From the NCBI GenBank assembly GCA_944472135.2, contig CALYDD020000400.1, positions 184,080-248,079 of the forward strand: a DNA stretch of 64,000 nt, read 5' to 3'. Positions within the stretch are counted from its first letter, which is position 1; each line of letters opens with the position of its first letter. The DNA is from Trichobilharzia regenti (Eukaryota; Platyhelminthes; Trematoda; Strigeidida; Schistosomatidae). Both the position numbers and the translations under genes were made by a program. Shown here in pieces: positions 11,222-21,189 of the stretch. The notes below the pieces were generated by a model that was not told where the DNA came from, made no database searches, and was given only the letters and a program-made list of their open reading frames with translations.

Positions 11222-12496
11222 TCATTTCTTACATAGTAATAAAATTTGGATAAGTTTATTTTTGAGGACTCCACAGACTTCATCATTTTCAAACTCTTTA
11301 ATAACAGCAGTGGATGATTTGGGTTCTTCCTCACAAATCCCTAAAAATTTTATACCTTCACTCTGACTAGTAATACCTTGTAAACTTGTGGAGTCAGATT
11401 TGCCCTCTGATACTGTAACTCTCTTCTGTGACACCCTATTCAACAATGGCTTACTAGTTGCAACTACAGGCTTCTTCACCGCGTTATTATCGTCACACAA
11501 TTCGGAGTCAGGCCTGGAGTTTACATTTAGCTTATCACTGAACTTGCTCACTGGTTCACAGTTCACCTTTGTATGCACCTCTTGCAAGCGTGTAAAACAT
11601 AACCGTGCTTGTCTTGCATCTTGTAACTTATCTGTTGAGGATGTACTACGAAACCTGTTACACTCACTAGGTCTATATGCATTACTAGACATCATGGAGC
11701 CCTCTCGATATCCACCCGTCTGAGGCCTATTCGTCATCAATGATTGCATTTTGCTCTCAGACTGCTCTATTCTAGGGGTGAGATTCAATATACTGGCAAA
11801 CTTGCTCATAGATTGATTGACACTATTGTTTACCAGTTTCAGAATATCATCGAACTTTGGATCGATACCCTCATCCTCCATACGGGAGCTTATCTTCACC
11901 CACTTCCTTTGCAGTAGAGTAGGTAGGCGTCTTGCTAATACTTCTAGTATAAAACTCGAGTTGAGGTCACTCATGCAATTCATCGAAATCAATGCATTCT
12001 TGTAAATCATCAAATTATCCAAAAACTCAGTGAGTGCCTGGGAGTCATCCTGTAATTGACCACCATTACCCTTAACAGCCTCGAATAATTTCCCTGCAAT
12101 CGTCGAAGGTCTTCCAAACCTTTGACGTAGTATGCTCATAGCCTCGTAGTAGCCCTCTTTTGGCTTCATAAACTTACAGCACTGTATAGCTCTTGCAGCA
12201 ATTCCAGTGCAATACCTCATCAAATACATTAACTTCATTTCGTCAGTTAATAAAAAACCACTCAGCATGATCTCAAACTCCTTTACAAATTGTAAATAAT
12301 CAGCCGGGTTTCCATCGAAACACCACGGTTCAAATTTAGGGAGTTTGATGTTCCTATTATCCCTGGGCTTCGAAACAGTAACATCAACCATGTCATGTCT
12401 AACATCAGACACATCGTTACAATTAACAGACAAGTCACCATGACTTACTTTCCTGTTTGCATCCAAGACGCTCTGTCCCTTCTTTGACCCAGGCAT
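11222..12496 (-). CDS. BEL/Pao Gag-like protein (DUF1759 type)
   Basis: A 424-residue frame starting MPGSKKGQSV. Residues about 50-190 carry the DUF1759 pattern of BEL/Pao Gag: KLPKFEPWCFDGNPADYLQF, then MKLMYLMRYCTG.A...I, and later an ILRQRFGRP segment. DUF1759 proteins package the retrotransposon RNA. The C-terminal 150 residues are polar, and I see no intact CCHC zinc knuckle. In a full element this would run into protease and pol; here it ends after KNKLIQILLLCKK, with no pol beyond. The frame is open, but the element cannot move by itself. Confidence 0.85.
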   Translation of the reverse strand: MPGSKKGQSVLDANRKVSHGDLSVNCNDVSDVRHDMVDVTVSKPRDNRNIKLPKFEPWCFDGNPADYLQFVKEFEIMLSGFLLTDEMKLMYLMRYCTGIAARAIQCCKFMKPKEGYYEAMSILRQRFGRPSTIAGKLFEAVKGNGGQLQDDSQALTEFLDNLMIYKNALISMNCMSDLNSSFILEVLARRLPTLLQRKWVKISSRMEDEGIDPKFDDILKLVNNSVNQSMSKFASILNLTPRIEQSESKMQSLMTNRPQTGGYREGSMMSSNAYRPSECNRFRSTSSTDKLQDARQARLCFTRLQEVHTKVNCEPVSKFSDKLNVNSRPDSELCDDNNAVKKPVVATSKPLLNRVSQKRVTVSEGKSDSTSLQGITSQSEGIKFLGICEEEPKSSTAVIKEFENDEVCGVLKNKLIQILLLCKK

Positions 12497-12627
12497 TGTT
12501 GAACTTGACCCAATTCCAAAACCGTTCCAGATATTGCTTGTTCAAAGAGGACTTGACCGGCACCAGGAAAGATGAACGGTGACTATCCAAAGTCGTGCTG
12601 TCAGAAACTGACTTCACTGTCAGGAAC

Positions 12628-12953
12628 TGTCAGCCACGTCTCGTAAACCGTCAATGCCCAGCTCTTGCTACTCTGGGACTCACGCTGTTCCTTGAAGTTT
12701 CTCAGAAACGCTTAGCAACAACGGACGCAAAACCAAAACACCGGTTGGCTACTCGAGAATTCTTTATTGTAACACCAACATATAGACAACTTTAAAATTA
12801 AGTTTTAACTAAGGTTTCTGACAGTTTTGGCCTGACTTCTTTCTGAACGGCGACCGATGAGACGATGACTGGCGTATCGATGCCTCCGCGAAAGTATAGG
12901 GAAGTTGGGTTTGAGCAAACAACCATGAATTGATCGTTCAATCTTCAACTACA
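12628..12953 (-). repeat. Middle LTR shared by the two BEL copies
   Basis: 326 bp, matching the right LTR almost throughout but lacking six bases at its minus-strand start (TGTAGTTG where the right LTR has TGTTACTGTAGTTG). On the minus strand it holds AATAAA (12763-12768), and a possible TATA-like CTATACTTT near 12890-12899. Confidence 0.85.
12763..12768 (-). promoter_or_regulatory. Polyadenylation signal AATAAA in middle LTR
   Basis: AATAAA on the minus strand, conserved at 15510-15515 in the right LTR. It would end transcripts of the right-hand copy and belongs to the R region. Confidence 0.6.
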
Positions 12954-12972
12954 TTGACACTCCCCGTCTCAG
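12954..12972 (-). promoter_or_regulatory. Polypurine-tract-like site before middle LTR
   Basis: On the minus strand, GACGGGGAGTGTCAA stands immediately before the LTR start. This is where plus-strand priming would take place. It occurs only here; the left LTR has lost it. Confidence 0.5.
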
Positions 12973-13664
12973 CAAAAAGGGAGTACATCCATTTCTTCCA
13001 TCACGACCAATACACGTTGACTTGGTTGCCATTGCGAGAACCTGGGTCACGCGGACAGAGCTGAAATGGAAAGCAAACAGAAAAGCCAACACACCACAAG
13101 CATACCCACAGCACAATCTCACACATCGATGACGACCTGCGCCTCCAGATAAAGGCATCCTCTTGACATCTTGCAACACAACCGCCACTTGCTAGAATGA
13201 CTCTTGCAGAATGCAACGTGACCATAGCACCATCTCATGATACTCCACGCACATCCTCTTATCTACTCACTACCAATTACCACTGCAATCTCTTGTCACT
13301 CATTCTGCCTCAGTTCTAGTAACGGTGACGTACGCAAGCCTCAGCCGTCTACACTCCCGCTCCCCGGCGTGTGGGACCGCAGCTAACAATTATCTCCGTA
13401 TGCATTTCATTCTCAGCAATAGCCTCCCCGGCGCATACGACCCATCTGCTGTCCTTAACATCAATCAATTCATTCATGGATGTGGAAGACTCGAAACAAC
13501 TTCAGAAGTAAACGCGACGAAAATTTTAGCAAAATTATGCAATAACATTAAGGTACGAAAACAACGAGTAAACACAATGAATCCAAAATCACAAATCGAG
13601 AAGACACACCACACGTATACACAAACAGTACAAATAACCTCGCGGATCATGTCTTGGTGGAATT

Positions 13665-14119
13665 CCTTTGAAGAATTGCAGGACTTACACCAATACGCCT
13701 ACAACCCTTCTCAGGTTGGCGATTGTAAGTTGTGGAATGTCCGGACACAAATAAGATTAACCAACAATTACATTAATTGGAACTCACACAATTATTTAAC
13801 ACAAACATATGTACAATCAACACATCAAATGTGGTGGATTCTAGCACGACAAACTACCCTTGAAGAACTGTAGGACTTACAGCAGTACGCCTACATTCCT
13901 ACTCAGGTTGATGATCCAAGTGGAAGTCGTCCGGACACAAACAGAATTACCAACAGCTAGATGATAGATGATATCAATTCAGTATATGCAATATGAACAT
14001 ATGTACAAAATCACACACCGAGCAAATTGGACTGCTCATTGATGCGCTACCCTTTGAAGAATTGTAGGACTTACAGCAGTACGCCTACAACCCTTCTCAG
14101 GTTGACGCTCTAGGTTGGA
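13665..14119. repeat. Tandem repeat, three units of about 195 bp, in BEL copy B
   Basis: Same three units as in copy A, shifted by exactly 4109 bases, with no length difference between the copies. Confidence 0.8.
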
Positions 14120-14381
14120 AAATCGTTGCAGAGTTCATTTACTGACTTCCCTCTATCAGCTATGTCCTCAAATCTGAACGGTATACACTCATGTCATTGT
14201 ATCGTAGAATATAGATGACGAACAAACATACGATCTATCTGGTCAACCAAGCGTAGGCACAGAGTAATTTATACCAAAGATAATAGCATTCAAATAGTAA
14301 CTTGAAACTAGAAATGCCTTTATTCATGCAAGTCAATTTAACAATTACTCTCTCGTTTACACTTGGCTTATCCTCACTAAA

Positions 14382-14765
14382 CTAACCAATATCTTTCGTC
14401 TTTTCAAATGTACCAATACTATCATAGTCATTGCACAAGATACTTGAGTTGATGGGGGTCTTTTTCATTGTGGATGACAACACCAACGACAACTGATTGA
14501 TACCAGTTGATGAACTTAGTGGTGGATCAGCAGCTGTTGTTCTTCGACTTTCAGATAGTTGTCTAACTGCAAGATTACCACCACTGCTGTCTTTCACTAC
14601 TAGTTCGGGTTTAGCACTATCATCTGATGATAGGTGGGCTACACGCTGATCAATTACACTGACGGTCTCACAAGTATGCACACCTTCTGCAACTGCATCT
14701 GCATTCAATTCCACTTCACGTTGCAGTTGTACAGAACCTTTATTCAACTTAGCAGTAGTAGGCAT
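14382..14765 (-). CDS. BEL C-terminal ORF, copy B, 127 residues
   Basis: Intact version of the frame that is broken in copy A. Starts MPTTAKLNKGSVQ and is rich in Ser, Thr and acidic residues, with no transmembrane segment or catalytic motif. It lies between the deletion junction at 14960 and the long 3' noncoding region. It may be the remains of the polyprotein end; function unknown. Confidence 0.5.
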   Translation of the reverse strand: MPTTAKLNKGSVQLQREVELNADAVAEGVHTCETVSVIDQRVAHLSSDDSAKPELVVKDSSGGNLAVRQLSESRRTTAADPPLSSSTGINQLSLVLSSTMKKTPINSSILCNDYDSIGTFEKTKDIG

Positions 14766-14960
14766 TCCCCCATTTCATCATGATCAACAAAAGACAAATC
14801 TGCAATATCATGATCATTATCACAAATATTCAATTTACCATCATCTATCTGGTCCACTTGTGGTGGACCTTTTACTCTGTTAGTTTAGTTACCCAAATTC
14901 AAATAGAAAATAAAATGCCAAATCAGTTTAGTTACCGAAAGAATATATTAAAGTTTGGTT

Positions 14961-15243
14961 ACCTCATCAAATACATTAACTTCATTTCGTCAGTTAATAA
15001 AAAACCACTCAGCATGATCTCAAACTCCTTTACAAATTGTAAATAATCAGCCGGGTTTCCATCGAAACACCACGGTTCAAATTTAGGGAGTTTGATGTTC
15101 CTATTATCCCTGGGCTTCGAAACAGTAACATCAACCATGTCATGTCTAACATCAGACACATCGTTACAATTAACAGACAAGTCACCATGACTTACTTTCC
15201 TGTTTGCATCCAAGACGCTCTGTCCCTTCTTTGACCCAGGCAT
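14961..15243 (-). pseudogene. BEL gag, copy B, truncated
   Basis: The first 94 residues match the Gag of copy A. The frame is then cut at 14960, where a deletion of about 1.3 kb joins gag to sequence beside the C-terminal ORF. TAC is shared at the two break points. Confidence 0.85.
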
Positions 15244-15374
15244 TGTTGAACTTGACCCAATTCCAAAACCGTTCCAGATATTGCTTGTTCAAAGAGGACT
15301 TGACCGGCACCAGGAAAGATGAACGGTGACTATCCAAAGTCGTGCTGTCAGAAACTGACTTCACTGTCAGGAAC

Positions 15375-15706
15375 TGTCAGCCACGTCTCGTAAACCGTCA
15401 ATGCCCAGCTCTTGCTACTCTGGGACTCACGCTGTTCCTTGAAGTTTCTCAGAAACGCTTAGCAACAACGGACGCAAAACCAAAACACCGGTTGGCTACT
15501 CGAGAATTCTTTATTGTAACACCAACATATAGACAACTTTAAAATTAAGTTTTAACTAAGGTTTCTGACAGTTTTGGCCTGACTTCTTTCTGAACGGCGA
15601 CCGATGAGACGATGACTGGCGTATCGATGCCTCCGCGAAAGTATAGGGAAGTTGGGTTTGAGCAAACAACCATGAATTGATCGTTCAATCTTCAACTACA
15701 GTAACA
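15375..15706 (-). repeat. Right (5') LTR of BEL composite
   Basis: 332 bp, minus-strand start TGTTACTG and end GGCTGACA. AATAAA at 15510-15515. This is the most complete of the three LTRs and is followed at 15707 by the target duplication TTGGA. Confidence 0.85.
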
Positions 15707-15711
15707 TTGGA
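15707..15711. repeat. Target-site duplication of BEL composite, right
   Basis: TTGGA, matching 8894-8898. Confidence 0.75.
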
Positions 15712-17150
15712 ATACACTTTAATGATCGCTGCCACCCACCATGATGCTTTTCTTAAGGTCATTATAAACACGCAAATCATCAGGTTGAAAACACTTTAAA
15801 TTACTGCTAGAGTACGTAGGACTATTTGGACTCATAACTGAGTAATTTAGACAAATAAATCCAAGTAATCAGATGCACAATCACCAATGGAATCTTTCGG
15901 TAGCCCAAGATTTTAGCAGGCCGCCTACACCACAACGGCGCCACTGATACCTCGTTCTTTGAAAATCCAGTTATCCATAATCTGATTCAGTCAGCACAGA
16001 CAAACAAACTGACCATTGAAAGTAAAATGGCCGAGACCCAGAGTGATTGACGAACTTCTTTGATCCGCTACAGGCGAACTAAGAGCGAAATATTTAAAAA
16101 TGCAAAAATTCACACCTTTCCAAGCCACCCACACTGCGATTATTGAGCTCATTTTTGAACATATCTTTAGAAGGGATGGTTAGCACTTGCTCTGCAGAAA
16201 AACCCTAGACGCTGGTCTCTATTGTAGGACTGAAGCTACATTCTATGAAGAAATAACAGTAATTTCAGGTGGTTGTTTTGAGTACCAATAAGCTGATCAA
16301 CAATGAAATGAACACAGAGATCTCTTAAATCGTAACCCATATACTGTTTCACTACTCTATATTGTCTACATTTAGTGTATCGTTTACTGTGGTAAAAATT
16401 AAAGGGTCTGGCGGGTTTGCAATTTTATCAAGTGGGCTAAACAAGTGCCTATTTCAGAATTCTGCTGATATTTTGGATCCAGCTCATTTTGTATTCTTTG
16501 ACTAAATATGATCTACTCATCAGATTTCGGTTCTATACTGAAAAAGTGTATCTGAAACAAAACGTCTACGGTCACAGAATCCTAGCAAAAATGAAGTTTA
16601 CAATGATGATTTTCCCCCATTTGAACTGGTAATTTCGAAGAGACTCACACCAATACTGAAGAGCATATTTCTCGATTGAAACTATCAAGAAAGAAAATAT
16701 AAATTACTGGACACTATGTCATGACTGTGAGGTCGATTTATTAGGTAAGGCTGAAAGATAGAAGTCAATTAGATCACCATAACATAAGAATTATGCTAGA
16801 TTGGGAGGGATCATCCCCCCCCTGCGTTACGTATCGCAATATGATACTGTTGATGATGTATTTATGTGCTTAGGATATCGACACAAATGTATTCCTACCA
16901 AGGTATTGGAACACATGCATCAACAGGGATCATATTGAGTCATTATTTTCACACCATGATTTATAAACTTAGAACAGTTTTTACCCAACTACGAAAGACA
17001 GAGTTTATCTTTGCACGAAACGACAGAAATATAACAAATACTTGACGTAAAATTTTAACTTCAGTATAGTTGATTTTTTGAATTTTTCCTTCAAGGTAAC
17101 ATTTGAATGAGATCCCCTGATGTTGCCACTATGGAATTATCCCCCTTTTA
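15712..17150. other. No recognised gene
   Basis: AT-rich sequence. A short stretch at 15897-15925 resembles part of the repeat at 17225-17250 (GGTAGCCCAA...GCAGGCCG), but too little is shared to call a copy. Confidence 0.4.
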
Positions 17151-17159
17151 TCGCCATTT

Positions 17160-17345
17160 TTTATTTTGATTACAGCTTGATTCCACACCATATTTTTGGT
17201 ACAAGTATGGAATTTTCAGCATGTGATTTAGGTAGCCCAAATTTCGCAGGCCGATCATAGATATCAGGTGTGCATCGTCGAGGTCTCGAACCCGGAGCAT
17301 TTGCATAGTCGGCGAGAGTCCTGACTGCTGTGTCACCAACGCACA
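17160..17345 (-). repeat. tRNA-like SINE with a different tail
   Basis: On the minus strand a head resembling that of the LINE-tailed SINE (GCGTTGGTGACACAGCAGTC, then a GGGTTCGAG B box near 17285-17295) is followed by an unrelated tail and an A-rich end near 17155-17168. This tail is the source family of the 74-bp insert at 10459-10532. Confidence 0.65.
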
Positions 17346-18284
17346 GTAGAGAGTGATGAAAACAGTCCAAATACTTCAAATCGATTCCTTCACTTAGTTA
17401 TGAGAAAAGTTAAATCCTAATATAGCTCTCTGGAAAAGTTCATGCAAAGTACAAACTAGTTATATTAACACAATAATTAATAAACTACACCTCTGATAAA
17501 ACTTCACTCCTGTTGACTAATTGCAAGGCTTCACACCTGGATAAGCTCTTTCCTAACAGGAAGAGAACAAATTAGTAGAATTAAATAACCATTGTCCGCA
17601 CGTGCACCAGTAATTAGTGGAGTAATATGGAGTAGTGTTCCGATTTCTGTTCCCCATAAATAATACAGTATAAATGCTCCAGTATGCTGAGCCATACCTC
17701 ATGGTGGACGACCTCAAAGTAGTATAGAAATTCTGCTTTAACGACAAGAGAGTTCAAAGGAAGATCCATCACTACTAAAGAAGTCTGTATTATCCGAGAG
17801 ACAAGTGTTGACTGGCTTTAAACCAGGGTTAAAATAAGGTATAACCTAATTTGAACTTTGAGAACCCAAAGGACCCCTATATGTGATTAGAAACCTCCTC
17901 TGAAATCCGAATATAGTTGTAGGTCTTTGCAAACGATATTCAGAAGTAACCATCCCTGACCAAGCAGATTAGACAGTAACTGATTGCGGAAGACTTACTG
18001 GCGCCGTCCTGCATCACCTCTGCACCTCAGAAACCATATACACGTATTCGTGTCGAAATAGATTTTTGTACCATCCTGCGTAGTAAATCTGAAGTTGGAC
18101 GATCAGGAAAAGTTGAAAATGTGCAACAGTCGCCTAAGAACTGCATGGTAGGACTCGATCAACGAACAGAATCCGTTGGTGAGTTTTTTCAATTGAAATT
18201 AGAATTTCATCATGTAATGACATCGATAAGAGAACCATTGGAAAATGTCGGAAACTCCTTCCGAAGTGAGAAGGGCCATACAGT

Positions 18285-18777
18285 GTCACCAAGAGACGTG
18301 ATCCCGTTTATACCACCAAAAGAAAAAATAAGCAGAGACGGGTTAATATCAGACAACTGCAGAAATGGACACAACGGGATAAGGAAGTTTGGACCAATTT
18401 TCAACAGGAGCGGATAGAATCAAGGAGGTCGGAGCGGCTCCATTCGAAACTATTTGATGATACGGAGACGGAGTGAACGTGTTCTACCAATAAGATTTAT
18501 CAACAGTATATAAAGAGACCTTCATTTTTATAAACATCAAATAGCAGAGAGACAGATATGAAGTCAGAGACAGCAAAGGATTCAACGTTGCGTAGAAACG
18601 TGGGAGACATGAAAAGAAGACAAACACAGCATGGAGGACAATATTAGCACAACACAGAAGATCTGCGCAAATGGTGCGTTGAAGGTATACATAAGGGCAT
18701 ACATAATTTCGCTATATAGAGGTACCTAACTCCAAATAAACATTCCTCTACCAAGTCTCCGGTCTTCTGTCACTACA
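18285..18777 (+). repeat. LTR-like unit
   Basis: Begins TGTCACCAAGAG, has AATAAA near 18735-18741 and ends CTTCTGTCACTACA, similar to the ends of the other LTR-like units in the window (CTTCTGCTGTTACA). No target duplication or internal region was found. It could be a solo LTR or a chance likeness. Confidence 0.3.
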
Positions 18778-18780
18778 ATT

Positions 18781-18930
18781 AGGGTTCGAACCCCAGTGAT
18801 TGAGTACTGAAGAGTCCTATACTAGGAGGAAATAGCTGTCTAGTACTCCCAGATTTTCCAATGGTTCTTTAATCGACATTAGCTTATGATGAAATCCTGA
18901 AACCAATCAAATCCCTGCAATTCAACACTT
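18781..18930 (+). repeat. Hammerhead SINE, 5'-truncated
   Basis: Starts at the B box (GGGTTCGAACCCC) and runs through the hammerhead to the tail. The core CTGAAGA and GAAA are kept, but stem II has a mismatch (GTCC against GGAG) and three bases between stem I and the core are lost. Activity is doubtful. Confidence 0.75.
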
Positions 18931-19096
18931 AAAATAGAAATGCTTGTGGTTAAGAGGAATGAATTCCAACTTGTTTATGCTCTCAAAATTATCAGAAAAC
19001 ATCACCAGTTATTCATCCACAGTGTGTGCAAATCTTAATTCATATTGTGGTGAGAGCTGTCTGCAAGCCGAAATTGTAGACAGCAATCTACGCCAA

Positions 19097-19384
19097 TGTT
19101 ACGTCTTGAATCAGGGTCACGAGGAAAAACAAGAACAAAGCCTAACCTTGAGGAACTCATCAACCAATCACAGAAGACTTACCATGTGCAAATACGATTC
19201 GCAAATATATGGCCTAACTTTCTGAGAAACGATCACAAGCAGTACAGAATAATCTTCAGCAAGAAAACAACCAATCAGGAGACTTTGCTTCTCCACTGAC
19301 AAGAATGTACATAAAAATCTATGAATACATCTTGATTCTCTCAGTAAACGATTGTTGTTTGGCCCTTGTCTTCTGCCATTAACA
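19097..19384 (+). repeat. LTR-like repeat L1, copy 1
   Basis: A 288-bp unit starting TGTTACGTC and ending TTAACA. It matches 41654-41943 (opposite strand) from end to end, with shared landmarks AACAAAGC, ATTTTTATGTACAT and TTGTCTTCTG. TG...CA ends and equal length suggest a solo LTR of one family. No clear target duplication. Confidence 0.6.
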
Positions 19385-19512
19385 GTATCATTTATGCAGC
19401 CACAACTACTACTGACAGACACAGCACTAAAGGTAACTTCTCCACCATTTAATATAGTAATTTTTTGAACAACTACCTTTTTTGAAATCATATCTTGTGA
19501 ACACTCAGACAA
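19385..19512 (-). CDS. Possible coding remnant beside LTR-like repeat
   Basis: A minus-strand open frame of about 43 residues (MSECSQDMISKKVVVQKITI...) abuts the LTR-like repeat. It looks coding in composition but has no recognised motif. It may be an exon interrupted by the repeat or part of a retroelement. Confidence 0.2.
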
Positions 19513-20631
19513 AATTTAACCAAAACATTATAACCTATCCTCTTTGATCTATTTAAAAATTGCAGATATCGTTAAGACAACAAAAAGTGAAGACTGTGTA
19601 ATCGATAATTAAGGCAACTAGATAAATGCAGATTTAAATATCTTAAGCTATGCAGAGTAATCGGGTAAATATAGCTGATAAAAAGGCCATCGATTCCTGT
19701 GAATGAGCCGATGTTACGCAACGTTCACACTTACTTCTCCAAAATATCTTCCTACACATTAATAAGTTCCTTTCTTTTATTCTTGTCAGTAATTAGACTG
19801 AGTGTAATTACCTCTTGAAAAAACTGTTTGAATCTACCACATCAGTTTCAGGTCCTACTTTACGGGTAGACATAACTGTCTTCGGTCAATAGCTACTCAT
19901 TTTCTTATATTTATCTATAAGGTGCTATTTTTAAACTTGCATTGTAATGTCATTCTCAGCGTTCGGACGATGCTTAACGCACACCATGACAAAAAGGGTC
20001 ATTAGAATCTGAATGATAAGTTTAGACGACTGATTGTTTTCCTCAGTACCACTTTGCTATCCTTCACCACTGATTATCCCCTAATCCCTTCAGCGTGCTT
20101 AGCACACTTTAATTTTATTTAATAAGAGCTTTCACAGCTCCTACAACTTTCGATTTCCTAATCCCTTTCAATAACTACTTATCATACGTGTATGAATTTA
20201 TATACGTTGTATTGCTCAGAATATCCTTAATGTATCTATGTGTCTGGTAGCCCATTGAGAATCATTTGTCATGAAAGGTACTAACGTGCAAAATATTGTA
20301 CGTGGGATAACTAAGACAGGCACGGAACAGTGCAGTGCGACTACCTCAGTAGTCGCTTTAACTATCTCAAATCCTTACAACACAAAAGGAGGAGCATGCT
20401 GATTGGTGATTTGGAAGTGGCTAGAAATAAAAATTCCACCATCTTTAGGATATCAGTATGCATTTTGACAGTTAAAGATTTAAACATGAGTCTGGACTCT
20501 TTTTAGACAAAGACGATTATCTATATCCAAATAATGGCTAGTGCTTCACCTCTCAGCCTGCTATCATTTTATTCAGCTTTTCACCTAAATGCGACCCCGT
20601 GGGTTGTACAAAGATTACTGAGACATCTTAC

Positions 20632-20673
20632 AAGTCAGAAGGGTCTGCTCTGTGAGATCTTCGAATTCCATAT
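20632..20673 (-). CDS. Possible first coding micro-exon
   Basis: Between a strong acceptor (GGTTTTTTCAG) and a donor (T|GTAAGA) lie 42 bases reading MEFEDLTEQTLLT after two leading bases. If real it would start a gene running toward lower coordinates. No following exon was found, so this is weak. Confidence 0.2.
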
Positions 20674-21093
20674 CTGAAAAAACCATCATTTATAATTTTC
20701 ATACTCATTTTTGATCAAGTGTCTCTATCCGCTACAACAGACCTCATTAATCTCAGCTCCTTATCAACCTACTGGCCACTTTCCTCATTTGTAACTCTTA
20801 ATCTCCCTAGAATCTGATCGTGAATAAATAAGATCATCCTTTTTTCTGTATTGTTACGTTTTCCTTATAACTAATCTATATTTAACATTGTGACGGATTC
20901 CACTGAGAAAGCCTCTGTTGAATGCAATTATCTCCATTCAAAATAAAACTATGGTGTAAGACTTACATTCAACCATCAGCTTCTTATATATAAATATTGT
21001 TACGTTTACTGAAATACACTGATTACTTATAAAGACAACTTCCTACTTTTAATCCAGAGAAAAACAAAACATTTTTCAATTAAACACTGACAT

Positions 21094-21187
21094 TTACTTC
21101 TCTTTGGCGCCAACTTCAATATTAAAACAAACAACATCTTTCCAATGATGATAAACTTCATCTAAGAAAGATTTCTTGTTATCAAAG
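21094..21187 (-). CDS. Terminal exon of an unrecognised gene
   Basis: A 94-base exon follows the acceptor TTGTTTTCAG and reads FDNKKSFLDEVYHHWKDVV... to GAKEK and a TAA stop at 21094-21096. On the minus strand ATTAAA stands about 40-50 bases further on, a possible polyadenylation signal. The peptide looks like the end of a soluble protein. I do not recognise the family, and the upstream exons (higher coordinates) were not found. Confidence 0.5.
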
Positions 21188-21189
21188 CT

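Larger units (their letters stand above)
8899..15706 (-). mobile_element. Composite BEL/Pao LTR retrotransposon, two tandem deleted copies
   Basis: Read on the minus strand the order is: right LTR (15375-15706), gag remnant, C-terminal ORF, long 3' noncoding region, middle LTR (12628-12953), gag, unassigned segment, C-terminal ORF, 3' noncoding region, left partial LTR (8899-8976). It begins TG and ends CA and is flanked by TTGGA. No protease, reverse transcriptase, RNase H or integrase is present in either copy. The shared 3' regions (8977-10920 and 13086-14960) differ at only a few bases besides one 74-bp insertion, so the duplication is recent. The arrangement fits LTR-LTR recombination between related copies. 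A relation to the schistosome BEL element Sinbad is plausible but was not tested. Confidence 0.85.

Noticed and set aside
12595..12795. 66-residue ORF, repeated at 15342-15542
   Set aside because: It lies antisense across the LTR; an accident of sequence.
15701..15705. GTAAC as the target duplication of the BEL composite
   Set aside because: It is not found before the left end. Taking GTAACA as the last bases of the LTR gives a TG...CA element with TTGGA on both sides.
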